This document shows, piece after piece, positions 1-9,787 of a DNA stretch of 64,000 nucleotides. Within the stretch, counting starts at the first letter, position 1, and every line of letters starts with the position of its first letter. The notes under the pieces were generated by a model. The model ran no database searches. It was given only the letters and a program-made list of their open reading frames with translations, and was not told the DNA's origin. The position numbers and the translations under genes are program-made. Source of the stretch: an uncultured Bacillota bacterium (lineage in GTDB: Bacteria > Bacillota_I > Bacilli_A > RFN20 > CAG-288); the NCBI GenBank assembly GCA_949290645.1, contig CASESG010000006.1, positions 30,757 to 94,756 on the forward strand, given 5' to 3'.

Positions 1-1
1 C

Positions 2-1555
2 GAAACCGGATCCATCATCGCCCTTGTCTTATCGATCGTCGTCGCCCTTATTTCCCTCCTTGTCATCTTCCTGGTCACAAGGAAAAAGATCTTGGAGCGC
101 AAGAAACTGGACGAAAAGTACGACCAGGAAGTCGACAAGTGGAAGTATCAGTGCCTGAGGAATCTCTATCCCATCAACCAAGAGATGGCAGAGGATGACT
201 TCCGCACCATCGTAAGGAAGACCACCCAGGCATTCGTGCTCGACGACCGGCTCAGCCCCGAGAAGCTCGACCTGATGGTCAAGGCCTATCAATACGACCC
301 GAAAATCGGGGAGAAGGAATCCCTGCTCTCCTGCCAGTCCGGAAACATCGACTCCAACCCCTTCCTCCGCCTGCGCGTCTTCCGCAACGACATCCGCAAC
401 AAGACCTACAGCGGAAGCTTGACGATCTCGTGGACCGAAAGGGTCGGCTCGGGCAAGGATGCCCACTACGTGACAAGGACACAGACTCTTGTCGCCACCT
501 CGGTCCATCCCGCTCCCTTCTATTCGACCTATACCGCCGTCGTCTACGGAAACCAGGCCGCTCCCGACCTCTGCTTCGACCGCCGTCCTTCGGGCCTTGC
601 AAGAGACCACGATGAGAAGGACGTCGAGAGATTCGTCAAGGATGCCGAGAAGGAGATGAAGGAGAGGGCGGAGAAGGAAGTCGCAAGAGGCGGTTCCTTC
701 CAGCCCCTTGCCAACACGACCTTCGAGGCGTTCTTTGGGGCTTACAACCGCGACAACGAAGTCCAGTATCGACTCCTCTTCACTCCCCTCGCCCAGCAGA
801 ACATGACCGAGCTCCTTCTGGCCAAGGAGCCCTATGGCGATGACTTCACCTTCCGCAAGATCAACAAGATGAACATCGTCTCCTCCCTCCACGGCCCTTC
901 GATCCCAGACTATTCCCCCGACATGTTCCTCGGAGAGACCGACCTCGATGTCCTCAAGAACAAATACGTCTCGACCATCGAGTCCATCTTCCAGTCCCTC
1001 TACTTCGAGCTCGCCCCGATCCTGGCCATCCCTCTCTACCAGCAGACCGATGCCGGGAAGTACACCATCGAGAAGACCGGACGTCACGTCAGCGACTACG
1101 ATGCCGAGTGCTTCGCCAATGCGATGGATCCTTCCGCCTTCGCCCATCCCGATTCCTCGACGCCCCAGATTCTCCACGTCCAGTACCGGGAAAGCCAGGG
1201 CGAAAGCGACCTCTTTGCCGTCTCCTCCTCCTCTTTCCGGGGTGAAAGCCGAGTCGACTATGTCTCGATGATGGGCGGAGACGGCTGTGTCCATTCCGTC
1301 CCTGTCCCCTGGATCGAATACTTCCCCCTGACCAGGACGAGCGAGCTTCTCGTCCGCAAGAGCGACGTCGACCGCAGCGACTATCGGAAGCTGATGGCCG
1401 AGAAGGAAGACTTCTTCCAGGAGAAACAGGCCTATCGGGAGAAGCTGCTGAGCAAAAAATATTTCGGCATCCAGCTCGAAGACGGGTATAATTATGGACA
1501 GCAGGACGAAGAGGAGCTTTCCGCCTTCCTCTCCTCCGCTCACGGAAAGGAGTGA
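2..1555 (+). CDS. Membrane-anchored protein of unknown function, 5' end outside window
   Basis: The frame is open from base 2 and begins with a clear transmembrane helix (ALVLSIVVALISLLVIFLV, bases about 20-76) followed by a positive stretch (TRKKILERKK). The gene therefore starts before the window. An internal TTG at 92 could serve as a start but would lose the helix. The remaining 500 residues look soluble, with many charged residues and a highly charged stretch around EKEMKERAEKEVARGG. I recognise no catalytic motif. The stop codon lies within the Shine-Dalgarno of lemA, so the two genes are almost certainly co-transcribed and probably work together at the membrane. Function unknown. Confidence 0.8.
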   Translation, partial: ETGSIIALVLSIVVALISLLVIFLVTRKKILERKKLDEKYDQEVDKWKYQCLRNLYPINQEMAEDDFRTIVRKTTQAFVLDDRLSPEKLDLMVKAYQYDPKIGEKESLLSCQSGNIDSNPFLRLRVFRNDIRNKTYSGSLTISWTERVGSGKDAHYVTRTQTLVATSVHPAPFYSTYTAVVYGNQAAPDLCFDRRPSGLARDHDEKDVERFVKDAEKEMKERAEKEVARGGSFQPLANTTFEAFFGAYNRDNEVQYRLLFTPLAQQNMTELLLAKEPYGDDFTFRKINKMNIVSSLHGPSIPDYSPDMFLGETDLDVLKNKYVSTIESIFQSLYFELAPILAIPLYQQTDAGKYTIEKTGRHVSDYDAECFANAMDPSAFAHPDSSTPQILHVQYRESQGESDLFAVSSSSFRGESRVDYVSMMGGDGCVHSVPVPWIEYFPLTRTSELLVRKSDVDRSDYRKLMAEKEDFFQEKQAYREKLLSKKYFGIQLEDGYNYGQQDEEELSAFLSSAHGKE

Positions 1556-1560
1556 AAGTC

Positions 1561-2232
1561 ATGGCAAACGAATTGGACGAAATGTCGGGCCCGATCAGCG
1601 AAGAAGGAAGAGATGTCAACGTCATCCAGAAGCAGATCCCGGTCAAGGTCGGCTTCGGGTCCAAGCTCTTCGAGGTGATCCTCTGGGTCCTGGCCATCAT
1701 CCCGGGACTGGTCTTCCTCTTCATGAAGATCAAAGCTCGCACCTACCTCCAGCAATTGCAGCAGAAGATCCAGCACGATGCCTCGCAGATCGACAACTAT
1801 CTCGAGCAGCGCGTCGTCATCCTTCAGAACGCAGCCAAGCTTCTCGACAAGGCCATCGACCTCGACAAGGACACCTTGACGAAGATCGCCGCCTACCGTT
1901 CCAAGGCCGGAAGCCCCAACGCCGATGCCAGCCGAAACGAGGCCAGCCAGAACATCGACCGCCTCTTCGGCCAGATCAACGTCGCCTTCGAGCAGTATCC
2001 CAACCTCGAGGCCCACAACGAGATCCAGAAGTGCCTCGAGCAGAACAGCTACCTGCAGAAGGAGATCACGGCGGCCCGGGAGCTTTACAACGACACGGTC
2101 TATCAGTGGAACGCCGCCATCCAGGAATGGCCGACCAAGAGGATCGTCGCAGCCAAGCTCGGCTACACGACCCGCATCCCCTTCACGACCAGCCAGGAGA
2201 TCAAGGAAAAGGCTCGCGGAACCTTCTTCTGA
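1561..2232 (+). CDS. lemA: LemA family protein
   Basis: This 223-residue protein has a single N-terminal transmembrane segment (about residues 35-54, LFEVILWVLAIIPGLVFLF) and then a long helical domain. The domain has the LemA-type pattern: a helix rich in Q/D/N (QQKIQHDASQIDNYLEQR), a second helix (LLDKAIDLDKDTLTKIAAYR) and NIDRLFGQINVAFEQYPNLEA. ATG 1561 is chosen because AAGGAG lies 8 nt upstream at 1547-1552; a GTG at 1552 falls inside that site. LemA proteins are widespread and membrane-anchored, but their biochemical role is unsettled. The upstream membrane protein is the natural partner. A strong terminator follows. Confidence 0.9.
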   Translation: MANELDEMSGPISEEGRDVNVIQKQIPVKVGFGSKLFEVILWVLAIIPGLVFLFMKIKARTYLQQLQQKIQHDASQIDNYLEQRVVILQNAAKLLDKAIDLDKDTLTKIAAYRSKAGSPNADASRNEASQNIDRLFGQINVAFEQYPNLEAHNEIQKCLEQNSYLQKEITAARELYNDTVYQWNAAIQEWPTKRIVAAKLGYTTRIPFTTSQEIKEKARGTFF

Positions 2233-2260
2233 GATTCCGACCAAGATCGATGATCCGACA

Positions 2261-2283
2261 GGCGGTCTTCAAGGCCGCCTTTT
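2261..2283 (+). terminator. Intrinsic terminator after lemA
   Basis: The stem GGCGGTC / GGCCGCC with loop TTCAA is followed by TTTTCT. It lies 28 nt after the lemA stop and just before the convergent VOC pseudogene. Confidence 0.8.
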
Positions 2284-2284
2284 C

Positions 2285-2655
2285 TCATGCCGGAATATCG
2301 CTCGCATCGATTGGATGCCCTTCCGAAGAGAGGAAGGAAACCTTGTAATAGCCATCTCCCGTCATTCTCGGGCCGGAGAGGACTTCAAGTCCTTCCTCCT
2401 TGGCTTTCTTGGCCACATGATCCTCCTCCCGGCTAGCGAGTCCGATGGAGAGATGATAGCCCGAATGGGCCGAACAGGAGGACGATGAGAGAAGCTCCAC
2501 TCTCGTCTTTCCTTCCAAGTCCAAAAAGACCGTCTCCAGACCGGCCTTCTCGTCGTGTATCGCCCCTTGACTTCCGCAAAGAAGAAACGGACGAAGAATT
2601 CCTCCATCCTCCTTAGGCCTACGACTTCCCGTCCGACGTGGGAACGATAGGGCAT
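2285..2655 (-). pseudogene. VOC (glyoxalase-like) family gene with one frameshift
   Basis: Reading leftward from ATG 2655 (purine-rich AGGAAAGGA upstream), the first frame gives a typical VOC beginning with HVGREVVGLRRMEEFFVRFF. About position 2597 the family pattern jumps to another frame: CGSQGAIHDEKAGLETVFLD, then GKTRVELLS, and so on to the stop at 2285. Joined, this is a single-domain VOC protein of about 122 residues. Adding one T to the TTCTTCTTT run restores the frame, so a one-base loss explains it. VOC proteins are metal-dependent lyases, isomerases or resistance proteins; the substrate cannot be told. A run of eight G lies 22 nt before the ATG. Confidence 0.7.
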
Positions 2656-2931
2656 CTTCGTTATTCTTTCCTTTCCTACCCCCCCCTCAGGACAAAAGAA
2701 GGCAAAACGGAGAAAAGGGAGCAAGAGGCTCTCATTTGTAAGCGATTTCAAGATATTGGGAAAAGCAGAGGCAATCCGAATGGTTTTAAAAATAATGCGA
2801 CAACGATCAAGAAATTCGGCTTTCAATGGCAATCTTTTTCTTCCCATCCTGCGATAAGAAACGGCGATTTTGATAAACGCTTTCCAGAACGAAAATAAAA
2901 TTGGGAGGAAACCGAATAGGAGGTTGCCACG
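2656..2931. other. Intergenic region between VOC pseudogene and broken lipoprotein gene
   Basis: This 276-nt gap is more AT-rich than its surroundings and should hold divergent promoters. On the minus strand there is a run of eight G (plus-strand C8, about 2679-2686). On the plus strand TTGATA near 2873 is followed 17 nt later by the poor -10 candidate AAATAA. No gene was recognised. Confidence 0.4.
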
Positions 2932-5692
2932 ATGAAAAAGAGCGTATTTGGACTTTTGGTTCTCGTCGGACTCCTGCTGGATGTCAGACCCCCCTGCTTC
3001 ATCCATAAATAGTTCGGCCCAAGCCAGCGACACGCCCTTGAAAGCCGACGGTAGCGAGTCGACATCGTCCGTCAATTCCACGATCGGCGATGACGATTCC
3101 AGCACGACAAGCCACGGAGATGTCCCGCCAGTCGTCACGACGGAAGGGAAGATCCTCGAGCAGCTGAGGGCTTCGGCTCTTGTCTGGAAAGGCACGCACA
3201 CAAGTGTCAGGGAGCAGATCTTCGGCGGAAATGGGCCGACGACGGACGAAGTTGCTATGAAGGGGCTCGTCTCTGCCGACCGCTTCTATCAGGATGCCGA
3301 AGAACTCGGAACGAAGGATTTCTACGCCGCTTCGGAAACTGGAAAGGTCTCGACCTTGGCTCTCGACCCCTTGGCCAACAAGCTCGTCTACACTTCGGTC
3401 TCGGCAAACGCCCTGACCGAGGATTATCCCAATCCCTTCCATGCCTTGGAAGAGGATGTCCTTGTCACGAACGACTCCTTCTCTCTCGGCTTGACCGCCG
3501 AGGAAATCGCTGCAATCCTCAATGAGCTTAGCCCTGCCGATGCCAAGACGGCCACCTTGACCGGAAAGATCGATGGAGATGGGAAGATCCTCTCCCTCTC
3601 CCTGGAAGGAAGGGCCGAGTCGTCGATCACAAGAAGCGAGCACACGCTTGAAATCAACTTGACAACCGAAGAAGAGGCCGCGATTCCTTCCCCGTTGCCC
3701 TGCGTCCGGAAGATCCAGCCTCGGACACGCTCGGCGACTTCTTTGACATGATGGCCAAGGGAAACTACACGGTCAAGACCGACGCAACCTATTCCGCTCC
3801 CGAATACGGATTGAGCGAAAGCGATTCTCTGACGACCCGTTATACCGAGAAAGGGATCCTTCAGGAAAGCTCCGAAGGCTATGACATCGGCTATGTCGAT
3901 GTCGGAGAAGGCCAGATAGCCATGGCCAATTCCACAAGCGACGGAAAGCTGGAAGGGACTCGCCACTCTGGAAAAAGGCGCCATCGCCGACCTGCGAGCC
4001 ACCCTTCACGATGTCGCCCTACATGTTCGATGCCGAGGAAGACGGAAAGACCTTCAAGCTCGCCACAGGAATGGGTCTTGAAGAGATTGCCCTGAGCCTT
4101 GCCAACCCGGACCTCATCTTCATCGGCAGCAATCCCGTCGATTCAGGGACGTTGTCCTTCACCCTCGACGGAGACAAAGCCTCCTTCCACGCCGAGATGA
4201 CCACGGTCGAACATGGAATGACGATTGTATACGCCTTCGATGTCGAGATCACCGAGATCGGAACGACCGAGCTCGGCTATGACTTGGCCAATGACTACAT
4301 TCCTTTCAAGGAAGCGGAGAGCTGGGCCGATGTCGATGGCGCGGAGGAGTTGGTCGAACAGTACGGATATGGTTCCCTTCCGTTCTTCACTGTCTCCGGT
4401 GGCCAATGGGCTGCCTTCACGGAAGCTCAAGGCGGACCCTGCCTGCAATTCATCGCTCCCAGCGCAGACGCACTGTAGGAAATTCTTGACAAATTTGTCT
4501 CCGCCATTAAGGAAGACGGATGGTCTTTGACCGAAAGCGTTGATAAGTTTGCCGACTTCTCCAAGACGAGAGAAGACGGATATCAGATGGCCATCGAGTT
4601 GGTGTTTGGCGTCACGCAAGATGGAAGCTATGTTCTGCAGATTGTTCTCTCCGAGCCGACCGCCCCCAAGGCCGAGCAGACCGGCTGGATCGATGTCGAG
4701 GGACTGGAAGATTACCTGAACGGTCTTGGCTATCCGGGTGCGGACATCCTTCCCTGGTTCCTTCCCGAAGGGGACGAATGGGTGTTGGATGAATCCTACG
4801 GAAGCTTTGATCTCTACATCGCCGATGCCGACACAACGACGACCTTTGACAGCGTCATCGCCGAGCTCGAGAAGGGAGACTGGACGGTCACGGCAAAAGG
4901 AGATGTCGACACCGGATATGGATTCTCCATCACCGTCTGCAACTATGGAATATGTCGATGCCTCCGGAACGACCTACAGCCTGCAGATTCAGGACTACGT
5001 CACCTTGGGCATGGGAATGTACTACATCTTCTTCGAAGCCCCCCGTCGGCCCGAAGGAAGACAACGCCTTGATGACCTGGCTTGCGGACAACTTCTCGAC
5101 CAGCGTCAACTGCACGATCGATTACTCCCTTGCCTATTGGCATGCTCCCGTCGACCAGTCCACGGGTAAACCTCTCTCCGATCCCGTGGAGTGAGAACTC
5201 CTGGTCGAAGGAACCACTACATCACAGAAGAAGCCTACTACGACCCCCAATCTGGAAGATACGCTTCTCATCACGAACGATTCCGAGACAAGCTGCACGG
5301 CCTACCAAACCGGAAAAGAAGCGCAATCCTTCGACCGCAACTACGTGACGATGTTCTATTCCCCCATGGATCTGGTTGATTGCACCATCAACCAGCAGGA
5401 AGACGGAACCTTCCTCTCCACCGACCCCGCTGCCATCTCCGCCGCAAGCGGCATGGCCATTTACCGGGTCCGTGAGGAAACTCCTACGGAAGTCCGCTTC
5501 GACCTTGACGAGGAAGAGAACACCCTGACTATCACCTTCTTCACCGACGAAGGATACTACCACACCGATGCTTCTCAACCCGAACTCGAATACGGTTACT
5601 ACCTCCGCACCGTCACCATCCGGAATGTCGGAACGACCGAGATCGACGTCGATTCCATCATCTCCGCGATGACCGGAGCGGCAGCTGAGTAA
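2932..5692 (+). pseudogene. Large lipoprotein gene broken by many frameshifts and stops
   Basis: A strong Shine-Dalgarno (AGGAGG, 2918-2923) precedes ATG 2932 and a lipoprotein signal MKKSVFGLLVLVGLLL. The lipobox Gly-Cys follows only after a one-base shift (GG where GGG is expected). A second shift in the C6 run at about 2989-2994 leads into PPASSINSSAQASDT. Further shifts fall near 3680, 3970, 4010, 4945 and 5045, with more likely between 5195 and 5260. In-frame stops are TAG at 4476-4478 and TGA at 5192-5194. Joined, the pieces form an acidic secreted protein of about 910 residues with recurring phrases (EITEIGTTELGYDL, IRNVGTTEIDVDSI), suggesting repeated domains. The original was probably a surface lipoprotein of unknown function. 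Confidence 0.85.
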
Positions 5693-5710
5693 TTTCTTCC
5701 GAAGACAAAA

Positions 5711-5740
5711 AGGGATCGCCCCATCCGGCGATCCTTTTTC
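5711..5740. terminator. Bidirectional intrinsic terminator
   Basis: The perfect stem GGATCGCC / GGCGATCC with loop CCATCC has T-runs on both sides when read in each direction. It lies between the convergent broken lipoprotein gene and the rRNA methyltransferase gene. Confidence 0.85.
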
Positions 5741-5756
5741 GATGCGAAAAGATTTC

Positions 5757-7091
5757 TCAGCGATGAGTCAGCTTGCAGACGGTCTCGACGTGCAAGGTGT
5801 TGGGGAACATGTCCACCGGGACGACTTCCTCAAGACTGTAATCCGAAAGCAGACAAGAAAGATCCCTGGCCAAGGTCACCGGATCGCAAGAGACATAGAC
5901 GATCCTCTTCGGAGCGAGGGAAAGAACGGAAGAGAGAAACTCCTTCGTCGCTCCTTTCCGGGGAGGATCAAGGACGATGATGTCGAACTTCTCCTTCGTC
6001 CTGCCGAGATATTCCGTGCAATCCCCGACGAGGAATCTTGCGTTTTCCACCTTGTTGATCCTGGCGTTTTGCCTTGCGTCCTTGACGGCATCCGGGACGA
6101 TCTCGACACCGACAACTTCCTTTGCCTGCTCTGCCAAGGAGAGGCCGATCGTTCCGGTTCCGCAATAGGCGTCGAGGACCTTGTCCTCTTTCGTCGGAGC
6201 GGCAAAGTCCCTGGCCAAGCCATAGAGCGTCTCGATCTGCTTGCTGTTTGTCTGGTAGAAGGACTTCGTCGAGACCAGGAAGGTCTTCTCGAAGATCGTG
6301 TCCCGGAAATGGGGATAGCCCAGGATCAGGACATCCTTGTCTCCGAGGATGACATTCGTCGCCCGCGGATTGACGTTGAAGACCACGCCCTGGACTTCCT
6401 TCACTTCCGCCATCAAGAGGCGAGCGAAATCCTTCCTTCCGGGAAGTCTCTCGTCTTTCACGATCAAGGTCACCAAGGCTTCGCTCTCCGTGCGATTTGT
6501 CTTGATGAGCAGATGGCGAAGGATGCCCGTCTTCCTGTCCTCGTCATAGACCGGCCAGGAGAACTGGCGGATCAGCTTGAGCACGACACGGGAGATCTTC
6601 ACCGAGAGCCGACTCTCCGCCGGACAATCCAAGGCCGGAACCAGGTCATGGCTGTTTTCCTTGTAGAATCCGATCTCCACCTTTCCCTTGACGACTCTGA
6701 TCGGCTTCTGGACCTTGTTTCGATAGCGAACGGGTTCTGTCATCCCCCGTGTCGGGGAGACCGGAAAGTCGATTTTGGCGAACTTGTGGAGCAGGTTCTG
6801 AACCTTTTCTTTCTTATAGAGGAGTTGCTTCTCGTAGGAAAGGTGCATGATCTGGCATCCTCCACAGAGGGGATAATTCGGACAGGAAGGTTTCACGCGG
6901 TCCGGACTTTCCCTTCTTCTCTTCCGAAGTCGGACTTCCTGGACCTTGCCGTGGGAAAAGACGGTCTCGAGTTCCGCCTCTTCCTTCGGAAGAAGATCCT
7001 TGACGAAATAAGTCTTTCCCTCGAGATGGACAATTCCCCTTCCGAAGTCGTCCAGGGCCTCGCAGGTCGCAACAAAGCGGCGCGAGGTCAT
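5757..7091 (-). CDS. rlmD: RlmD-type 23S rRNA (uracil-C5) methyltransferase
   Basis: This 444-residue enzyme transfers a methyl group from SAM to C5 of uracil in 23S rRNA. An N-terminal TRAM-like RNA-binding region (about 1-60) is followed by the iron-sulfur cysteines CPNYPLCGGCQ, a fourth cysteine in LDCPAES, the SAM loop DAYCGTGTIGLS, DIIVLDPPRKGA, and the catalytic cysteine in YVSCDPVTLARD. ATG 7091 is preferred over 7106 because it overlaps the upstream stop as ATGA and has GGAGGAAGAGG before it. It is last in the operon starting at 9787. Firmicutes enzymes of this type may modify one or two uracils (RlmCD), so the exact site is inferred. Confidence 0.88.
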   Translation of the reverse strand: MTSRRFVATCEALDDFGRGIVHLEGKTYFVKDLLPKEEAELETVFSHGKVQEVRLRKRRRESPDRVKPSCPNYPLCGGCQIMHLSYEKQLLYKKEKVQNLLHKFAKIDFPVSPTRGMTEPVRYRNKVQKPIRVVKGKVEIGFYKENSHDLVPALDCPAESRLSVKISRVVLKLIRQFSWPVYDEDRKTGILRHLLIKTNRTESEALVTLIVKDERLPGRKDFARLLMAEVKEVQGVVFNVNPRATNVILGDKDVLILGYPHFRDTIFEKTFLVSTKSFYQTNSKQIETLYGLARDFAAPTKEDKVLDAYCGTGTIGLSLAEQAKEVVGVEIVPDAVKDARQNARINKVENARFLVGDCTEYLGRTKEKFDIIVLDPPRKGATKEFLSSVLSLAPKRIVYVSCDPVTLARDLSCLLSDYSLEEVVPVDMFPNTLHVETVCKLTHR

Positions 7092-8176
7092 TCCTCTTCC
7101 TCCCAATCAGCCTTATCCACAAGGGCCTCGCCAAGCAGGTGGACATCCTCTCCCAGCTCCTTGGCCCTTTCGAATTGATCGGGGTGGAAGGTGAAATGGA
7201 CTTTCATGTATTGAGAATAGAGAGCGGCGATGCGCTCCATCGTCTCATAGGTCATCGCCAAAGAGATGTCGCGACAGAAATCCGCATTCGCATAGAAGAA
7301 GGCGGAGGAGGAATGGGCGATCTCGCTCGCCCCTTCATAGATGGAAGAATACTTCGTCAATCCTGCGAGCTTCTCCACGCCATCCCGGAAGTTGAGCTTG
7401 AAGAGGACATCGCTCGGATCAAATAGCGGGGAGGAATAGAGCCATCCGTATTCGATGAACTTCTTCATGTCCTTGCTCTTGAGACCATGATTCCGCATCT
7501 TCTCCTTGATCTCGAAGAAGGTCTTGTCCAGCTCCTCCTTGGTGAAGGCCTGCTGATTCCGATAGGCATTGTTATAGGCGATATGATCGAGATAGGCCTG
7601 CCGGACATCCTGTCCCCCTTCGACCAGGAGCTTGACGATGCACTCGGATTCATGAAGGGTCCGCCACGAGACAAAGGCATCGGAATAAAGGCCCAAGACC
7701 AGGACCTGGCAGAACCCAGCCGCCTTGCGGAAGATGGTCTCGAAGATGTCGTTGAGAAGAGAGACCTTCGGATTGACATGGGCAAGGGGGCGATTGATTC
7801 TCTCCAAATAACGGACCAGGGCACGCAAGATCATGATCTCCGGATCGAAGTAGTGCAGCTCCTGGCTCGGAACGGAAAGAAGGAGGGTCGAGTCGTAATC
7901 TGTGAAGATATCATAGAGACGGAGGACACGTCTGAGCATCTGCTCATGCGTCTCTTCTCTCTTGAGACGATAGTCGAACAAGGCGGAGCAGAAGCAGCAC
8001 TCCAAAAGGGTGATTCCGCGAGCCAGAAGCTCGTCTGCCGTCATCTCGGCCTCGTTTTCCGTGCCGATGGTCTGCTGGTAGGCATCGGTGATGAGGGAGA
8101 TGACCGGCTTCTGAAGCTCCTTGGGCAGCACACCCCGGATACGGGACAAGAGAACGTTTCGAATCGATGGATTCAT
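7088..8176 (-). CDS. DUF5677 domain-containing protein
   Basis: This 362-residue protein is mostly helical, with no signal peptide or membrane segment. The middle (VSWRTLHESECIVKLLVEGG) and the late ASEIAHSSSAFFY match the DUF5677 pattern of a helical bundle with a conserved Arg-Thr-Leu-x-Glu and a Ser/His-rich segment. No enzymatic activity is established for the family. It overlaps both neighbours by ATGA (8173-8176 and 7088-7091), so it is translated as part of the nitroreductase-flavoprotein-methyltransferase operon. The family assignment rests on pattern memory and is moderately sure. Confidence 0.65.
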   Translation of the reverse strand: MNPSIRNVLLSRIRGVLPKELQKPVISLITDAYQQTIGTENEAEMTADELLARGITLLECCFCSALFDYRLKREETHEQMLRRVLRLYDIFTDYDSTLLLSVPSQELHYFDPEIMILRALVRYLERINRPLAHVNPKVSLLNDIFETIFRKAAGFCQVLVLGLYSDAFVSWRTLHESECIVKLLVEGGQDVRQAYLDHIAYNNAYRNQQAFTKEELDKTFFEIKEKMRNHGLKSKDMKKFIEYGWLYSSPLFDPSDVLFKLNFRDGVEKLAGLTKYSSIYEGASEIAHSSSAFFYANADFCRDISLAMTYETMERIAALYSQYMKVHFTFHPDQFERAKELGEDVHLLGEALVDKADWEEEE

Positions 8177-9315
8177 GAGAGACCTCCAAGACTGTCCGCG
8201 ACGACGAAGGCTTCGATGAGGGACGTTCCGATATTATAACCGCCGCAGGGAAGATTCACATCCAGGCATTCGCCGATGGCAAAGAAGGCTCTGTCTTCCA
8301 AAAGGGAGAAATCCCAGTCGAAGGAAGAGAGGTCCAACCCGCCGTAGCTCACCTGCGAATTCTCGAAGGACGCGCAAGAAGCCACACTGAAGGAGAGAGG
8401 TTCGAACAGCTTCTTCCTGCACTCCTTAAGATACCGAAGAAGGAAGAGAGGAAGGCTATCCATTCCGCTTCCAAGACCGGAACAACCATCGTGCTCGGAA
8501 TAGTCCACTGCCAGAGAAAAAGGGCCTTTCTCTCCGTGAGAGACCATCTCGTCATAGATTCGGGAGAGCTGGAACACCGCAATGCCCGAAAGGGCATCCC
8601 TGCGGAAGAGGACTTCGCCTTCTTCCATGGCGACCACTTTCTTTCCGCACAGCAAGGAGACCTTCCCTCTCAGCCTCTGCCCCACGAGATAGGAAGGAAT
8701 CTTCTCCGCGACAAGAAGTGGGCAGAGTGAGGGAAGGAAAGGACGATAGGGAAGACCAAGGGAAGAGAAGAGTCTCGGCTCGAAGTCTTTCCGGTCGTAG
8801 CTTCTTCCTCCGACGCAAAAGACGAGTCTCGAATATTTCAAAGGATCTTTCTCATCCCGAAGATAGATCGAATGGCTCTTTCGATCGATTCTTTCGACAA
8901 AGTCCGTCTTGTTCTCGACAAGGCTGTTCTCCAGAGCCTTCAGGATCGGATTTCTCACGCATTCCGCACGATTGAAATAGGGGTAATACAATTTCCCTTC
9001 CTTGAAATAACGAATGCCCAACTTGTCTTTCAGAAATGAGAGCGTCTCTATCGGATATTTTCTCCCTTCATGAAAGAAATGATTTTTCAATGGTTCGATA
9101 AAAGATGGTAAATTATCCTCAAAGAGAAGATCCTCGTTGAAGAAGTTGCACCGCCCGTTGCCGCTGACGGAAATCCTTCTTCCCAAGGGAGAGGGATGCG
9201 TGTCGCTTTCGATGAGAAGGACTTTCCTTTTCTTTCCCAAAAGACCGGCGAGAAAAGAGCCACAGACCCCTCCGCCGACGATGACGACATCAAAGGATCT
9301 GGATGTTTCTTTCAT
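8173..9315 (-). CDS. BaiN/HI0933-family flavoprotein (NAD(P)/FAD-dependent oxidoreductase)
   Basis: Near the N-terminus is the Rossmann FAD site DVVIVGGGVCGSFLAGLL, followed by RRISVSGNGRCNFFNED, the hallmark of the HI0933/BaiN family. The C-terminal FAD contact is ECLDVNLPCGGYNIGTSL. At 380 residues it has the family length. ATG 9315 overlaps the upstream nitroreductase gene by 26 nt; a further upstream start at 9369 would lie deep in that gene. Members reduce unknown substrates (some act on bile-acid intermediates), so only the flavin dependence is safe. The neighbouring nitroreductase suggests a redox-themed operon. Confidence 0.85.
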   Translation of the reverse strand: MKETSRSFDVVIVGGGVCGSFLAGLLGKKRKVLLIESDTHPSPLGRRISVSGNGRCNFFNEDLLFEDNLPSFIEPLKNHFFHEGRKYPIETLSFLKDKLGIRYFKEGKLYYPYFNRAECVRNPILKALENSLVENKTDFVERIDRKSHSIYLRDEKDPLKYSRLVFCVGGRSYDRKDFEPRLFSSLGLPYRPFLPSLCPLLVAEKIPSYLVGQRLRGKVSLLCGKKVVAMEEGEVLFRRDALSGIAVFQLSRIYDEMVSHGEKGPFSLAVDYSEHDGCSGLGSGMDSLPLFLLRYLKECRKKLFEPLSFSVASCASFENSQVSYGGLDLSSFDWDFSLLEDRAFFAIGECLDVNLPCGGYNIGTSLIEAFVVADSLGGLS

Positions 9316-9787
9316 TGCGCTTCTTCGGCTGGGGGACTTCCTTGGCCTTTCCGACGACAAGAGTCTCAAGGACCGTCATCTCCTCGGGAAGGGAGAGGAT
9401 ATCCATCAGTTCGTTCTTCCTGTCGTTTAGTCGGGAGACGACGCAGTGGATCCAACAGCTTCCAAGGCCGAGCTCCGTCGCCTGAAGCATCATGTTCTCC
9501 ATGGCAGCGGAGGCGTTCTGAGTGCTCAGATGGTCTTCCTCCCTTTCCATGACCAGAATGAGGGCCGGTGCGTCATAGAACTCCTTCCCGCCACCGAGCA
9601 ATTCCTTGACCTTCGAAAGAACAACGGGATTGAGGATTCCGACGAAGAACAGGTTCTGGGCATTCCGTCCCGTCGGTGCCCAGTTTCCGGCTTCCAGAAG
9701 GCATTGCATCTCCTCTTCGGTGACCTTGTCCTCAAAGTAGCTTCTCACGCTTCTTCTTTCCATGATGGCATCTCGAACCGATTTCAT
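9290..9787 (-). CDS. Nitroreductase family protein
   Basis: This short (165 residues) FMN-dependent nitroreductase-fold protein begins with the typical MERRSVRSYFEDKVTEEEM, then LLEAGNWAPTGRNAQNLFFV, and the later NMMLQATELGLGSCWI that packs on the flavin. It probably works as a homodimer reducing nitro, quinone or related compounds with NAD(P)H. It is the first gene of a four-gene minus operon. AAAGGAG lies about 14 nt upstream of the ATG, a rather long spacing. The substrate is unknown. Confidence 0.88.
   Translation of the reverse strand: MKSVRDAIMERRSVRSYFEDKVTEEEMQCLLEAGNWAPTGRNAQNLFFVGILNPVVLSKVKELLGGGKEFYDAPALILVMEREEDHLSTQNASAAMENMMLQATELGLGSCWIHCVVSRLNDRKNELMDILSLPEEMTVLETLVVGKAKEVPQPKKRNERNIQIL

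Noticed and set aside
2932..5692. Several separate small genes in this stretch
   Set aside because: The pieces lack ribosome-binding sites, join end to end in different frames with matching style, and follow one lipoprotein signal; a single broken gene explains them better.
2285..5692. Frameshifts as mere sequencing or assembly errors
   Set aside because: Not excluded, but long conserved genes elsewhere in the window show no such breaks, and in-frame TAG and TGA stops also occur here.
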